From contig NC_061140.1 in assembly GCF_905220365.1 (NCBI RefSeq), positions 7,256,501 through 7,320,500 of the forward strand: 64,000 nt of DNA, written 5' to 3'. How positions within the stretch are numbered: position 1 is the stretch's first letter; each line of letters begins with the position of its first letter. This document shows, one piece after another, positions 12,083 through 23,955 of the stretch. Origin of the DNA: Vanessa cardui. Lineage: Eukaryota; Arthropoda; Insecta; Lepidoptera; Nymphalidae. A program made the position numbers and the translations under genes. The notes under the pieces were generated by a model. The model ran no database searches. It was not told the DNA's origin and saw only the letters and a list, made by a program, of their open reading frames with translations.

Positions 12083-13331
12083 ATGGCACTAGTTAAGGTA
12101 GGTTAACTTATATATCAAATAATTTATTAATATATTATTAATAATTATTTTAAGTCGTATTGAAAATATGCACATAAATATTTATAAATAGAAATTAGGT
12201 TCTGTGTTGCAATTCCCTGTAAGATTTTTATTTATAAGTTAAAAGTAATGCATAATATAATAACAAATATTGTAAATCTTATTGTCCAAAAGTTTTGACG
12301 GAATTTATCAGTTAATTTTAAAGTTGTTATGCAGTTAAAATTTATTTGCTGAAATAATAAGTCTTATAGGAACTACGAATAATTATCATGTCTAAGAAAT
12401 CTTAAAAAAAAAAACTTCTCGGTCGTCAAACAGAAAGACGTAATATCCCCCCCTATTTGTATTCTCAGCTGCTCAAACTAACAAAAAATACTTCTTCAGT
12501 TTCGATAGAAAGTGTTTCTCACGAAATACAATAATAACGTAATTTAGAATATTTTTTTTTATTATAATTATTATTATTAAGGCATAATCTATAACAATCT
12601 TTCTTTAATTTTTTTATTAACTTTATGACTAATGGATAAAACTAAAGTTGATTAATGTCTATGACTTCCAGACTTTACTTATTCTAACCGTGGCAGCTGC
12701 CCTAATTGCTACAACTTTGGGTGAAAATCCTAAAGGCTATGGAAGTGGCTCCAGCAGCTCAGGCCGACAGGGTGGTTCAAATGGCGACTCTTCTGGTGGA
12801 AGTAACGTGGCATCTAGAAAAGAAATAGGTTCAGATGGTCCAGGTGGTAGCCACGACCATGGAAAACAAGATCAAGGTTCATCTGAAGGACAAGGGGGAC
12901 CTGGAAGACATCAAGGTGGACCTGGAGGTCAGCAAGGTGGACCTGGAGGTCAGCAAGGTGGACCTGGAAGTCATCAAGGTGGACCTGGTGGTCAGCAAGG
13001 TGGATCTGGAGGTCAGCAAGGTGGACCTGGAGGTCAGCAAGGTGGACCTGGAGGTCAGCAAGGTGGACCTGGAAGTCAGCAAGGAGGCCAAGAAGGTCAA
13101 AGTGGACCCAGTGGTGGTAGCGGAAGTCAAGGATCTAGAGGGCAAAGTGGGAGTGGTTTAGGTGGACAAAGCGGATCCGGTAGTTCAAGTGGTTCGGGTA
13201 GCTCTGGTTCCCAAGGAGGAAAAAATGGCGGTGGAAATGACAGTGGACGCGGCGGCCAAGGTGCGTCTGGAAGTCAAGGCGGATCCAACGGCGGCAGCCA
13301 TGGAAGTAAATCCGGTGGCTATGGCCGTTAA
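12083..13331 (+). CDS. Secreted Gly/Ser/Gln-rich repeat protein, 224 residues
   Basis: Exon 1 is 12083-12097 (MALVK|GTAGGT). Exon 2 is 12672-13331 after ATGACTTCCAG, phase 0. The signal peptide is about residues 1-25 (core TLLILTVAAALIATTLG). The mature chain is almost only Gly, Ser, Gln, Pro and a few charged residues. Residues about 79-141 are nine tandem heptads of the type GGPGGQQ (12894-13082), and the C-terminal half is GGxSGSQG-like. There is no cysteine. An AATAAA lies at 13412-13417. Low-complexity proteins of this kind occur in insect cuticle, silk and glue; which one this is cannot be told from the sequence. Long open frames in other frames (plus 12835-13161, minus 12879-13145) are artefacts of the repeat. 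Confidence 0.85.
12894..13082 (+). repeat. Nine tandem 21-bp coding repeats
   Basis: Nine exact-length 21-bp units, each encoding a GGPGGQQ-type heptad. Variants are RHQ, SHQ, SQQ and one GGSGGQQ. No unit is interrupted. Confidence 0.9.
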
Positions 13332-13417
13332 CCGTGCGAATAATTTGAATATATAATTTACATATAAAACTATAAGTAATCATTTAATATAAACGACTTA
13401 ATTTTCTCCAGAATAAA

Positions 13418-14627
13418 TCTATTTTATGAACTGACTATTTTTTTTTCTTTTTGAGTATGTTTCATTAACACACATACACCTAATAAACTTAATATACATC
13501 ACATATATAATTATCATTATCATCATTAGATAGTATAAAACAAAGTCGCTTACCGTTGTCTGTCCCTGTGGATGCTCAGATCTTTTAAAGTACACAGCGG
13601 ATTTTGATGCGGTTTCTCAATAAAATACATGGACAATATAGTAATGAAATACTGATTATTTTAGAACTTTCTAATGTGATGTCGTAAGGAAACAAATTCT
13701 GACGTATATTTAGTATCAGCATTGCAGCCATGCATCGCCGGGGTGGGTCGCTAGTAATATCTATATAATTGCAATATAAACGTATTTTGATATTTTCATT
13801 AAATTAAAATGCAAATATTTACTAAACAAAACTCACACGTAACTGTGAATTTGTACGAAAACCATAACAAACATAATATTTGATTCGTTTCCATTCGACT
13901 TTTACGATTTCGATTTGGTAAAAAAAAAACAAATATCAATAATATTATGTCATGAGGAAAAATGTATATTTTTTTGTTGTACTGTGTACGATGTTCAGTA
14001 CAAATTTTTATAATATATAATCATTATTATAATAAATTAAGCTGAGCGGAACTATCGTACAGGATTAAATAATAATTAACGACAATCTGTATTCACTTTT
14101 GCTCATATACTAACTTTACTCATATAAAAACAAAGCTGGTAACAGTAAACAGTATACGTACACATAAAAATATAAAATTATTATCAGTAATTGGTAAAAC
14201 AAAATAAAAGACAATTATAATAAATTAACAAAAATTATTTTTTTAAATTTTAATAGAGCTCAATAACAAACTAATGGTTTAAATTATTACCGTCCATTGT
14301 AACAGGCTTCACAAAACATCGCGTTGGCCTCAAACACTATGAATGACCCTGCTAATTGGCATTAAATACTATCTCGAAGTAGATGAGATAGATAATTCCC
14401 AAGAGAGCCCAAAGCGAGGACCACTTACTTACTTTTCTTCAACAATTTTATAAAATCAATATGCGGATTGACTTGTTTAAATTCACTAACTCTAAATCAT
14501 CGTTTAATGTTAAAAAAAATCTGAGATGTGTTAACATGATATGTGTTGATCTGTTTGATTTTCACATCATTTTATTAATTTGATATACACGTAAGGAGAC
14601 TGTCTATATATAGACTTATGGATATTA
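13418..14627. other. Intergenic with a Helitron-like insert
   Basis: The Helitron-like copy at 13530-13757 is listed separately. The rest is AT-rich without gene-like content. Confidence 0.5.
13530..13757 (+). mobile_element. Helitron-like non-autonomous element
   Basis: Shares its body (AGTATAAAACAAAGTCGCTT ... GATTTTGATGCGG ... TTTAGTATCAGCATTGCA) with the copies at 620, 20795, 49415 and 62695. It ends with a GC-rich GCCGGGGTGGGTCG hairpin part followed by CTAGT at 13751-13755. Confidence 0.6.
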
Positions 14628-14635
14628 TATATAAG
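14628..14635 (+). promoter_or_regulatory. TATA box of the FGQNNGRG protein gene
   Basis: TATATAAG about 75 bases before the ATG at 14708. A TCACA initiator-like site lies some 25-30 bases downstream (near 14658). Confidence 0.6.
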
Positions 14636-14707
14636 GATTGATATTTGAAGAAGTTTGTCACACTCTACAACTGATGTGCAATCGCGTTACATATTATATA
14701 ATTCAAA

Positions 14708-15366
14708 ATGGCGTCTAAAGTAAGTTTGATAATATGCTATTATTAAATTACAAAGAAGTAACTTTCGTAAATCAAAAATTTTAGTTTATTTAAGCAAAAT
14801 TAAAAATTAAATTTTATTTCTTTGAAAAAAATTATGTGATATTCAACTATAACTATACTAAATATTAAAACTATAACAGACAATAGCTATTTCACCTTTG
14901 CCATTAAATAAATTACATAAAAAAATAAATTAATATTTTTTATAAAAACTTAATTATGCTCGTAACCAAAAATATCTTATTTTTCCAGATAATTTTCGTA
15001 ATAGCAATATTATTTGCTATAATATGCGCAATCACCGCTTACGATGGTGGTTTTGAAAGAGGAGGTGGTTTTGGAAGAGGAGGAAATAATGGTAGACCTG
15101 GTAGGCAAAGTGGTCCCGGAGGATTTGGAAATAACTTTGGAGGCGGCGGATTTGGACAAAACAATGGACGTGGTAATGGTGGATTTGGACAAAATAATGA
15201 ACGTGGTAATGGTGGATTTGGACAAAATAATGGACGTGGTAATGGTGGATTTGGACAAAACAATGGTCGTGGTGGTGGTGGATTTGGACAAAACAATGGG
15301 CGTGGTGGTGGTGGATTTGGACAAAATAATGGACGTGGTGGTCAAGGAGGGTTTGGTAGATTTTAA
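14708..15366 (+). CDS. Secreted Gly-rich FGQNNGRG repeat protein, 129 residues
   Basis: Exon 1 is 14708-14719 (MASK|GTAAGT). Exon 2 is 14989-15366 after TTTTTCCAG, phase 0. The signal peptide core is IIFVIAILFAIICAITA, cut probably before YDGG. The mature chain begins Gly/Arg/Phe-rich (GGFERGGGFGRGG) and then has six 11-residue repeats of the form GGFGQNNGRG-x (15148-15345), ending GGFGRF. No cysteine. The first exon encodes the same four residues (MASK) as the gene at 2462-3457. AATAAA at 15420-15425. Its 3' end faces that of the Pro-rich gene, with only 96 bases between the two stop codons. Gly-rich secreted proteins of insects include cuticle and antimicrobial types; neither can be assigned here. 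Confidence 0.85.
15148..15345 (+). repeat. Six tandem 33-bp coding repeats
   Basis: Six units of 33 bases, each starting GGATTTGGACAAAAY. The first four carry GGTAATGGT or a near variant; the last ones carry GGTGGTGGT. This fits recent unit duplication with local homogenisation. Confidence 0.9.
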
Positions 15367-15462
15367 TGATAATTTATTGAAAAACAAAAGTTTTATCGAT
15401 ACTTATTATTATTGGTTACAATAAAGCTAATTTGTACAAAAAAATATTACAAAATATTTTAT

Positions 15463-16501
15463 TTATTGCAATTCTGGTAGGACTGCTGGTAAAGGTTGAT
15501 TTAAATTAATTCGCCCATTCACAAGCTGTGATAGCATTTGAAGCATCATCGAACCAAAGTATAACACAAATCGAGAACCTTTAACAAAAATATTTGGAGT
15601 TTCTTCTTTAACTACTGGTGGTTCTTTTACTGGTGGTTCTTTTACCGGTGGTGGCGGTGGTGGTGGAGGTGAAATTATGACTTCAGGAACGGGAACCGGC
15701 GACGGAATTGGATATGATATGCCACTCAAAGGTATTTTTGATATGTCCGTATGCAATATAGGTATAACCGGTATCTTATTTAGTACCGGGCTTATAAAGT
15801 TTACATTACTCAGTGGTGGCACTGTACTTTCTATAGGAGTACTTACTACCACATTTTGCACAACAGGCTGTTCGACTGGTGGTGGAACTTCCAAAGGCTT
15901 TGGCGTTATTTCGATAACCGGACCAGGTTGAGGAACAACTTCCACAGGTTTCGGTATTATTTCCTCAGTTATTAATACTTCACTAGATTGTTTTATAATA
16001 TCGCCCTCTTTCTCAGGTGTTATAACAACTTCAGATTCTTCTACTTTTGCTTCTTCGACAGGCTTTATTATTGTAGTAATAATTACTTCAGGCACCAATT
16101 TTTCTTCTTTCTTATCCAGTATTTCAATTGGTGGTGTTTTATTGATTTCCTCGATTGCCACATTAGCAACTGGTATCTCGTTAGATATTGGAGATATTTC
16201 AGACTCTACAATCTGCCGTTTGTGGATATCATGTTTTAATTCAAACTTCCCGAATGGAATTATTTTTTCCAATACAAAACTAAATTGCTTAAATGGTACG
16301 GGTATTATTTCAAAATGAAAACTTTTTTGTATTCCATGTTTAAATTGATGATGAGGTCTGCACACTATTTCACAACACTGTATGGTTAAAATAACGATCG
16401 AAACCTAAAAAAAATATAATGACATTTAAATTCAAAAAATAAATAAATATTAAAAGAAGTTAAAACAATAATTCACTGAATACCTGTGTCAAAAAATTCA
16501 T
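15463..16501 (-). CDS. Secreted Pro/Val/Glu-rich protein, 319 residues
   Basis: Exon 1 is 16484-16501 (MNFLTQ|GTATTC). Exon 2 is 15463-16404 after TTTTTTTTAG, phase 0. The signal peptide is about residues 1-21 (core VSIVILTIQCCEIV), then RPHHQFKHG. Residues about 25-70 are aromatic and basic. The middle is dominated by Pro, Val, Ile, Glu and Lys (VVPQPGPVIEITPKPLEVPP). A run of eight Pro is followed by VKEPPVKEPPVVKEE near residues 250-275. The last 45 residues are more hydrophobic (FVLYFGSMMLQMLSQLVNG). The two Cys of the mature region lie next to the signal peptide. The stop codon is part of CAATAAATAAA, so it overlaps a polyadenylation signal. Family unknown; an extended extracellular matrix or cuticle-like chain is a reasonable guess. 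Confidence 0.8.
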
Positions 16502-19500
16502 ATTCAACTTATTGCTTGAACAACACAAGAAATATGAAATATCAATTCATTAGCAATCCTTTAAATAAACTTTGTCTTATTGTATTCAATGTGCTATCAT
16601 AACGCAAAAAGATCATTAGGACCTAAAACACGCTACCATTTCTTCTTAGTAAACTGGGACAAGGAAAAATCATTGCAAAACAATTGAGAATATCTCAGTT
16701 ATAACATTTAATACTGAATTTTAATGAGATATAAATTATCAATTCGTTGAAAAATATCAACGTATAGTATTAATAATACTGTTTATTAGTGTTCATAGAT
16801 TTTGAATAATTTTTCGCGAAAGCAAGCCAGGAATTGGTTTTCTTTGGCGAAAAAAATATTTTATATAATTTTTATGTATAACCAGTTTAAGTCACCATAT
16901 TATTTAAAATTGTCATTAATAATAATTTTTCTTTTCGCCTCTAAATTTGAATTCGACTTACTGAGGTTCCACTGCAGTATGTTTATGTATCTATATTATG
17001 TAAGATAATAGCTTAGAATGAGGAATAATAGTCGGTTCGATCAGTTATATAACGATCAATTTAGTTTAACGATTTTTTTACGAGCCCCATTACTTGCCTA
17101 CAACTCTTTCTTTAATAAGTAAAATAAATAATAACTCGAATAACACATCTGGTTACAGCTTACCTATTGAGAAAAGAAAGCTTTTTCTGTCACGATATTT
17201 ATATCTCTTGGTGTTACACATGTGACAGAAATCATCTTCTGATGACATGTTCCAAGATGAATTCCTATCGAGTTATCCTTTATCGCTGCGCAGTACTCGA
17301 TTAGAAATCGATAACTTCAGTTACATACTTCTACATCGTTTAAAAGTAGACTATTGAAAGTAATATATTTTTAAAGTAGGCTATTGTAATAAAACTTTAA
17401 GAAGGTTAACTATCTAGGCATATATTTAAAATAGTGTACGTTATTGTAATGTGTTAAAAATTTCGTTGAGTTTAATGAATAAATCAACAAAGAAGTTGGA
17501 CGTGAGTTGTTAACAGAAAGAAGGGTAAACAATCGTTGGAAAGTAAAATTACTGGTTTCGAAAGCATGCCCGGAATGATAATATACATTCATTGTAAAAT
17601 ATTTATCATCCTCTAAAAAAGTTCGCAATCCCCTTTCCCCGTTTTTTAAATATAATTAATGTATGAGTCACGACTTTAAAAAATATCTTTCTCCGGACAC
17701 ACCTCTGTACCTATTATTTATCGTTGATAAAAGAAAACGATTAAAACGAAATATTAATTTTTAATGACTTCAACAGATAAATAAATATTTATTTTTTTAC
17801 ATGTTCGCGTAATGCATAAGTTTTTATCGGAAGTACATATTCAGACCATTTATCGAATTTGGTATTAATTTATAAATAGAATTGTGTATTTACCTAATTA
17901 CTGTAGCCAGCATGCCTCTATTTATCTCTATTAAAAAAAATGAAAACAAAATTTATCTTATACGATATTCGCAAATTACGTTGACGGAACTATTTGCGTG
18001 AAATTATCACGAAAGAAAAGAAGAAAAAAATATTATATCACAATCGGATAAACAATACCTACAAATATACGTCGAAGACAAATAAGGATCATTACTTCTA
18101 AGATTATTTACGTCAGAACTTTCAAAAACATTATAATAAGTGGTACAGAATCAAAATCGTAACACAGATTATGTGAATTAAGTTAGCATGTGTTTCATAA
18201 TCAATGCTAATTAAGCACCACTCCCAAGTGGCAACCGGGTGGTAGAAAGTGGCGTGGGTTCATTCACGCGACAGTCGTTCATTTAATTCCGTGGAGTCAT
18301 CTTCGTCCTCATATGATATACGAAATGAAACTGTGACAAATATATTTATGTCATGGATATGCGGAATTTCAGAAAATGTGTTAAATGTGTAGTGAATATT
18401 ACGATAATTATTTTTTAAGCTATTGATGTTTTATTAAGGTGCCGTATCTTGTCTAGCTCATAGTGAAAAAAAATTTTTTTACGAAGTAGTTAAAGATTTT
18501 TGGGTAAGGCTTACTTTAAACTTTTTTTCTAGGATATCTTGTTGTTAAATATAAGTTAAAATTATTTGCATTGATTTGGTGTCATTAAGGATTCAAGAAA
18601 ATTGTTGTTGCTCGTGTATTATCTCTTATCCCTTATGTTAAAAAAATATATTGATACATCGATAAGATCCAGTTTGAGGGGTCAATGAGACAGTAATTAT
18701 AATACCAGGGACATAACATCCTAGATCCAGTGATTGAAATTAGACTCAAACTTCTTACAGTTCCCCCAGTCTACAGGAGAAGTTAGACCATAAATAAACC
18801 ACTTTCATGTCAATTAAAATGTGTTGTGGAATAAAAGGTTTTTATTTTGATCTAAATTATTTAATAAGAACAACAAAATTACAGCGATTTTTAAAATATT
18901 TCTATTATTAAAAACCAAAACCAAGACAGTTCATATAAATTGAAGTAAAATTAATTAATTTCAAAAATATACAATAAAGAACTAAGTTCCTACAAAGGAT
19001 ACACCAATTCTGGAAAAAACTTGCCGTCCAAAATTTCACTTAGACATAGTACCCGGCATGCTGGCACTATTGACAGTCGCGTGTTAACAGTATATATGAG
19101 ATATAGCAGTACATATAAGACATATGAAAGACACTCTTGGGTCACCAGAAGGATCAGTTTATTAAAAAGGTGTTATTTTGATATCTGAAGTACGCAAAAC
19201 TAACGTTTCAAAACTGCCCCGCAAATTCATACACATTAAATAAATTTGAGTATTTGAGCATACCCAAATAAAAATTAGCATATTAAGTAATATTTATAAT
19301 AATGCGGTAACGAAAAAGAAAGTCCGCTTAAATTATATGTACCGAGAAAGTTTTTACGCAATAAATAAAAATAATAGTTTACGAGACCATTAAACATTCT
19401 TGAGTATACCTGTCAGGGTCAGTAATTACACGAGAAGAAATCGTATGTGTTATCTGTTCTTATAAGAGTTTGAAATATTAAGTTTATAGCCAAAGGTTGA

Positions 19501-19969
19501 ATTTATGAGCACTCTTTAAATCTAAGATCAATTTAAGATTTATGACATAAAAAAAAAGATTTATTTTAATACAACTAAACAAAACAGCATTTACTTTTAA
19601 CGTAAAACTTTAAAAAATATTTAAATATATACAATTCTGAGTCAGTTACAAACTTAAATAAGGCATTTAAAAATTGGGATAAAAAGGAATCAATTTATTT
19701 AAAATTATTTGCGCAGTGCGTGATATCTCTACATCAATGTATACTAACCTTATAGCGCGTTATCTTGTTTTACAATACAGATATCTCAATTATACTCTAA
19801 AGATTTTTAATTATTATAGTTCTAAGAAAATAGTTATAACGTATTTCATCAGCTTTCTTATTTATTAAACGCTTTATAATGGCTACTCGTAAGTATGAAT
19901 GTAATCCATTACATTGCATTTCTAAGATTTCAATCTTGCTGCACAGTTTTTACTCACATCGGGATTTCT

Positions 19970-20300
19970 GTATAGTAGGATACAACTTAGATGTAGCATC
20001 GGCAAAATTCGTAAAAACGATCACATCGGAATTAAGTACAATATCCAAATTATCTTATGTGAATATGATCTTTAAGCAAATGTAATAACTTGTAATATCA
20101 TATGACCTTATGTATTCGTCAATTTGACATGTCGATTTACATACACTTGCTGTCTCTGGTTGAACTGACGAGAGAATATATAACGACGAATAGCGTCGAA
20201 TGTCGCGATAGGGAGCTATTTATATTGGATATGTAAATCGGCAGTAATCGGTTTCATTGAATCGCCTATGCTACATCTAAGTTGTGTCGTACTAAACCTA
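19970..20300. mobile_element. MITE-like inverted-repeat element
   Basis: ACAACTTAGATGTAGCATCG at 19982-20001 is answered by its near complement (GCTACATCTAAGTTGTGTC) near 20270, framing about 330 bases. The centre contains a GC-richer CGACGAATAGCGTCG block. No open frame of its own. Confidence 0.65.
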
Positions 20301-20794
20301 TACGTGATTGATAACTTTTGCACAAGTATTAAGAAGTGCTAGAAAGACCATAATTTCAAATAAATTAAAAAGTATGAAATATTTATGTCTTTTATAAATT
20401 TTTAATTGATAATATTAACATAGTTAAATATGAGGAAAAATATTAAGGAAAAACTGCTTAATTCTTCGAGGGATATTTTCATGACTTTAAAAGATTACTT
20501 TTTGTACTAAATCAGAACGTTCTAAATCTGTAAATCTGTCATGGACGCTATTAGTCTTTCTTATGACAAATAATTGTTCATATTTTTAAATCTATTTGTA
20601 TCTAGGTACATAATTTTCTCAAAGGAAAGCAAATCAAATCAATTTACATAAAGTGATAACGCTATATGAATGCATAATTAAACAATGAATTTACCTATAG
20701 ATTTACATTTTTAATTTATTTGATGTAGTTATACTAATATTCATTTTCCTAACTTTGATCTTCAATTTGTGTAATTATTTTTTTCCTTCCCCTA

Positions 20795-21000
20795 AGTCAT
20801 CCCTATGCATGCTTAGATCTTTAAAATTACGCAACGCAATGCAGTTTTTACTAGACAAAGTGTTTCGAGGGGAAAATTTTTGTATATAATACGTGGACAG
20901 TATAGTAATAAAACACGAATAAATTAGACATTCTCAATGTACTATAGTATATTTAGTATCAGCATTGCACATGTGCGAAGCCGGGTCGCGTCGTTAGTAT
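20795..21000 (+). mobile_element. Helitron-like non-autonomous element, diverged
   Basis: Same body as 13530-13757, ending GCGAAGCCGGGTCGCGTCG then TTAGT (the expected CTAG is mutated). Confidence 0.5.
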
Positions 21001-21271
21001 ATGTAGGTGGTTAGTACCTATCAAAATCGGCTTGCACATAACAGTACCACCATACAAATAACGAATATTTGATTGAATAATTTATACTTGGTCTTGCAAG
21101 AATAAAACTGTAACCTTAACCTAGCTACCTTAACTAGGTTAGGTAAGGCACAAGTCATGATTATTTAATTCAAAACAATAGTATTTATTTATCAATTCAT
21201 AAATTTATTTACCAAACCAGTATCATAATGTCTACATCGAAGTATCTATAAGACTTTATGTTATATATATT

Positions 21272-21575
21272 TTATGGCATAGGTTAGTGGACGAACACAC
21301 AGCCCACCTGATAGTAAGTGGTCACCATCGCTCATACACAATGTCGCTGTAAGAAATCTCAACTATTCCTTACAACACCAATGTGCCACCAATCTTGGGA
21401 ACTAAGACGTTATGTCCCTTGTTCCTGTAGTTAAACTACCTCACTCACCCTTCAAACCGAAACACAACAATACTGAGTACCGTTGTTTAGCGGTCGAATA
21501 TCATCGGATATGTAGTGGGTGGTACCTACCCAGACGAGCATGTTCAAAGCCCTACCATTTTAAGTATGACATCAA
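21272..21575 (-). mobile_element. SINE of nymphalid (Metulj-like) type
   Basis: Minus-strand copy of the element at 30722-30990: AGGGCTTTG, GGTAGGTACCACCCACTAC, AACTACAGGAACAAGGGACA and CTTAGTTCCCAAGATTGGTG all read on the minus strand. It ends about 60 bases before the coding exon at 21636. Confidence 0.75.
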
Positions 21576-21635
21576 TTAAGAAATTATCACAATCACGAAT
21601 AATAAATATATATATATGTTTATTGTTTCAGAACC

Positions 21636-21911
21636 ATGAAACCTGGAAAAATAATTTTAATAACAACGACCTTTACTTTGTTATTCACTTTGTGCTCTTG
21701 TAATGTATTCAACAGTATTACGCAAGGATTTATCGGTACTGAGACTGAAGGAAGGAGTATGGCAGATGCGATCACCAAATTCTTGGACTACTTATTCCCA
21801 AAAGAAGACAGGGAAACGAGAATTCTGAAGGAACTATTTGGATTCTTCGCCGACGACGAGACTCCGGGTCTGGAAGGGTCATTGGACGCGCTAGATTTCC
21901 TGTCGGAATGA
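21636..21911 (+). CDS. Small secreted acidic protein, 91 residues
   Basis: The ATG lies four bases after a strong acceptor (TTATTGTTTCAG|AACC), so this is probably the second exon behind a non-coding or nearly non-coding first exon that I could not place. The signal peptide is residues 1-22 (core IILITTTFTLLFTLCSC), then NVFNSITQG. The mature part of about 69 residues has one possible leftover Cys near the cut site. It is acidic (KEDRETRILKELFGFFADDE) with an amphipathic helix around residues 42-70 (ADAITKFLDYLF, ILKELFGFF). It ends in LDFLSE. No family recognised. Confidence 0.75.
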   Translation: MKPGKIILITTTFTLLFTLCSCNVFNSITQGFIGTETEGRSMADAITKFLDYLFPKEDRETRILKELFGFFADDETPGLEGSLDALDFLSE

Positions 21912-23164
21912 AAGTAAATTAATTACTTGACAATACATGCGATATAAAAGAAACCGATGTAATACAAGACGCCCTCTTTTATTACTGTGATGTTGAAATA
22001 CAAGATATTTATTTGTTATATTGTTGTGATATTATTCAGTAAACATATTTAATAACTGTATTAATTTTTATTTAACGCTACAAGTTCTACGGAATTATAA
22101 GAAAATTGGAAAATCAAATGATAAAATATAAACGCTTTAATAGGACGATTTGACATACATTTTTAATCTTCGAATAGAATGATTAATATTATAAAGTTAT
22201 ATAGTAAACAAAATTGTACCGATTATTTATGTAAATAATAAAATGCTATATAATTTTGCCATTGTAATTTAAATTATGATCCAGTTGACCTACTTTAAGT
22301 AAATAGGTTTGATTAATTGGTTCAATTTATATAAAATCTCATAACATACTTTAGTTATACAAGCATGCAATTTGCAAAATATAATAATTAGGTTATTAGA
22401 GGTCATTAGTTTACTTACAATAAGTGCATATGACTGTATAGAAACATTATAATGTTATTCAAACAACGTTCAATATCCATAAATGATTTCTTAAAATGAG
22501 GTCAGAAGTGGCTTTTAAAAATAACTGTATTGTTACAAATATGGAATGGCCTGGGCATTTCATCGGCACTCCGGCTGTTCAATTCGTCACGTCTGCAACG
22601 GCCTTGAGAATCCAGGAATCTAAGACCTTTTGGGGTTGCTATTTAATGTGACAGTTGTCTGAACACGTTTGATCAAGAATTTTTCGACTAAATTTGGTAT
22701 GACTGAAAAAAATTACTACTGCAAATTCAAAATTACGCGAACGGAAGAATAATAGTGGTGTAAGCAAGTCAACATCACTAGACAATACAAACTGCAATCA
22801 GGATAAAACTTCGACTTTAAAATAACATTACATATGTCTGTCTTGTCTTATTTATTGAAATATATTAAAGATTTATAATAGTTAAATATTGTATAAGTAT
22901 TCGTTTTATTTTATCCTTTTTTTTTACGTTACGATTCTAATGATTGCTTAATGTTTGATACATGACAATTAAGGAGTCATGCACTAATGAAACATCAGTG
23001 TTATATATAAATTGAACACATTTTTGATAAAATCTAATAATTTTCTTAGTTAGGTCTTGGTATCGTATTATTTGAAATCTAAAGAGCAATTATTGTGTAT
23101 TTAGTATTTGCCTTTTAAAAATTACAGGCGCTTAATAAATAATACAGAAGTTTCATATTTAACG
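21912..23164. other. Intergenic, no gene seen
   Basis: AT-rich sequence between the 3' ends of the 91-residue gene (plus) and the Cys-module gene (minus). It holds their 3' untranslated regions and nothing else I can support. Confidence 0.45.
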
Positions 23165-23832
23165 TTATATTTGTCTACAAACAATGCGTTCCTTGATCTC
23201 AACACATCGGGTGGTTAGTTTTGGTTTATCTGTACTCAATAAATTCAGTTTTTGAATTTTTTCTTCTTTACTTGAAACATCCAATTCGATAAGGTTATTG
23301 TCAGTCTCTTCTGGCAAAGCATAATCAGAAACTGGAGGCCTTCGAGAATTTAAAAATGGCGGTTCGTTGTACCCACATTCTAACCTTCCTTTCCTTATAC
23401 GACAGCCATTTTGTAATACTAAATCTTCATCATTTTCTGGTCCACCTACATTTCTATTATATCCACACAAAACTCTATCGCCTACCGTTCTACATAATTT
23501 TCCATCAAAGTTATAAGGACAGCACCGCTTTCTTTTTCTTTCTTTCTTCACTTGTTCTGTACTTTCTAAATAACTGAGTTTTTGACCAGGTGCTTTACTT
23601 TGCGTTTCAATACTATCTTTACCACAATCGTTAGCGTTAATTATTATCGAAGGTATTATCGTTATCCAAATCTGCAAAAGTATTTGATAAGTTTTGATAC
23701 GACTCAAATTTTTAAGACTTATGAAAACTCTACATAAATATTTTCATCATTAAAACATATAAAACACATTCAACACTAAATAAAACAAATGCTTATTCTA
23801 ACCATAGTAAATGCACCATACGTTGTAAACAT
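23165..23832 (-). CDS. Secreted Cys-module protein A (three C-x5-R-[ILV]-x-C units)
   Basis: Exon 2 is 23165-23671 after ACTTTTGCAG. The best first exon is 23803-23832 (MFTTYGAFTM|GTTAGA), which keeps phase 0 and gives a signal peptide ending near NANDCG; its donor is weak, so the first exon is tentative. About 178 residues. The mature chain has a Lys/Arg-rich stretch (KKERKRKRCCPYNFDGK), then the modules CRTVGDRVLC, CRIRKGRLEC and, at the C-terminus, CVEIKERIVC. Each is Cys, eight residues, Cys, with Arg at the sixth position. Between modules 1 and 2 is GYNRN, and after module 2 GYNEPPFLNSRRPP. The paralogue at 25719-26663 keeps all of these. Role unknown. Confidence 0.7.
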
Positions 23833-23955
23833 GTCTCTTATCAAAAACAACGTGAAAATATAGTTTTAATTAATTTTGTTCTTACTACAGTGATATTCAA
23901 ATTTTGAAATGTCAGATGAATGCCTTTTTCTTTAATTGTAGTGGGTAAATTAAAA

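Larger units (their letters stand above)
16560..21600. other. Long gene-poor stretch with several repeats
   Basis: About 5 kb of AT-rich sequence. It contains a MITE (19970-20300), a Helitron-like copy (20795-21000) and a SINE (21272-21575), each listed separately. Short open frames (16802-17008 plus, 17410-17628 minus, 19879-20085 plus) show no signal peptide or motif. A non-coding first exon of the next gene may lie here but cannot be placed. Confidence 0.5.

Noticed and set aside
12835..13161. Long open frames overlapping the GGPGGQQ gene (also minus 12879-13145 and 13135-13383)
   Set aside because: The 21-bp repeat keeps all frames open; the translations are monotonous (VDLEVSK, TSRSTLL) with no signal peptide or start context. 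The spliced frame with a signal peptide explains the locus.
15010..15424. Overlapping frames on both strands of the FGQNNGRG gene
   Set aside because: Artefacts of the 33-bp repeat; they lack splice or promoter support.
18190..18300. GC-richer patch considered as a tRNA gene
   Set aside because: No consistent A and B boxes or cloverleaf stems could be drawn.
19879..20085. 68-codon open frame with a GTAAGT donor after ATGGCTACTC, resembling a microexon
   Set aside because: The phase (1) does not join usefully to the next secreted exon at 21636, which would stop after five codons; it also overlaps the start of a MITE.
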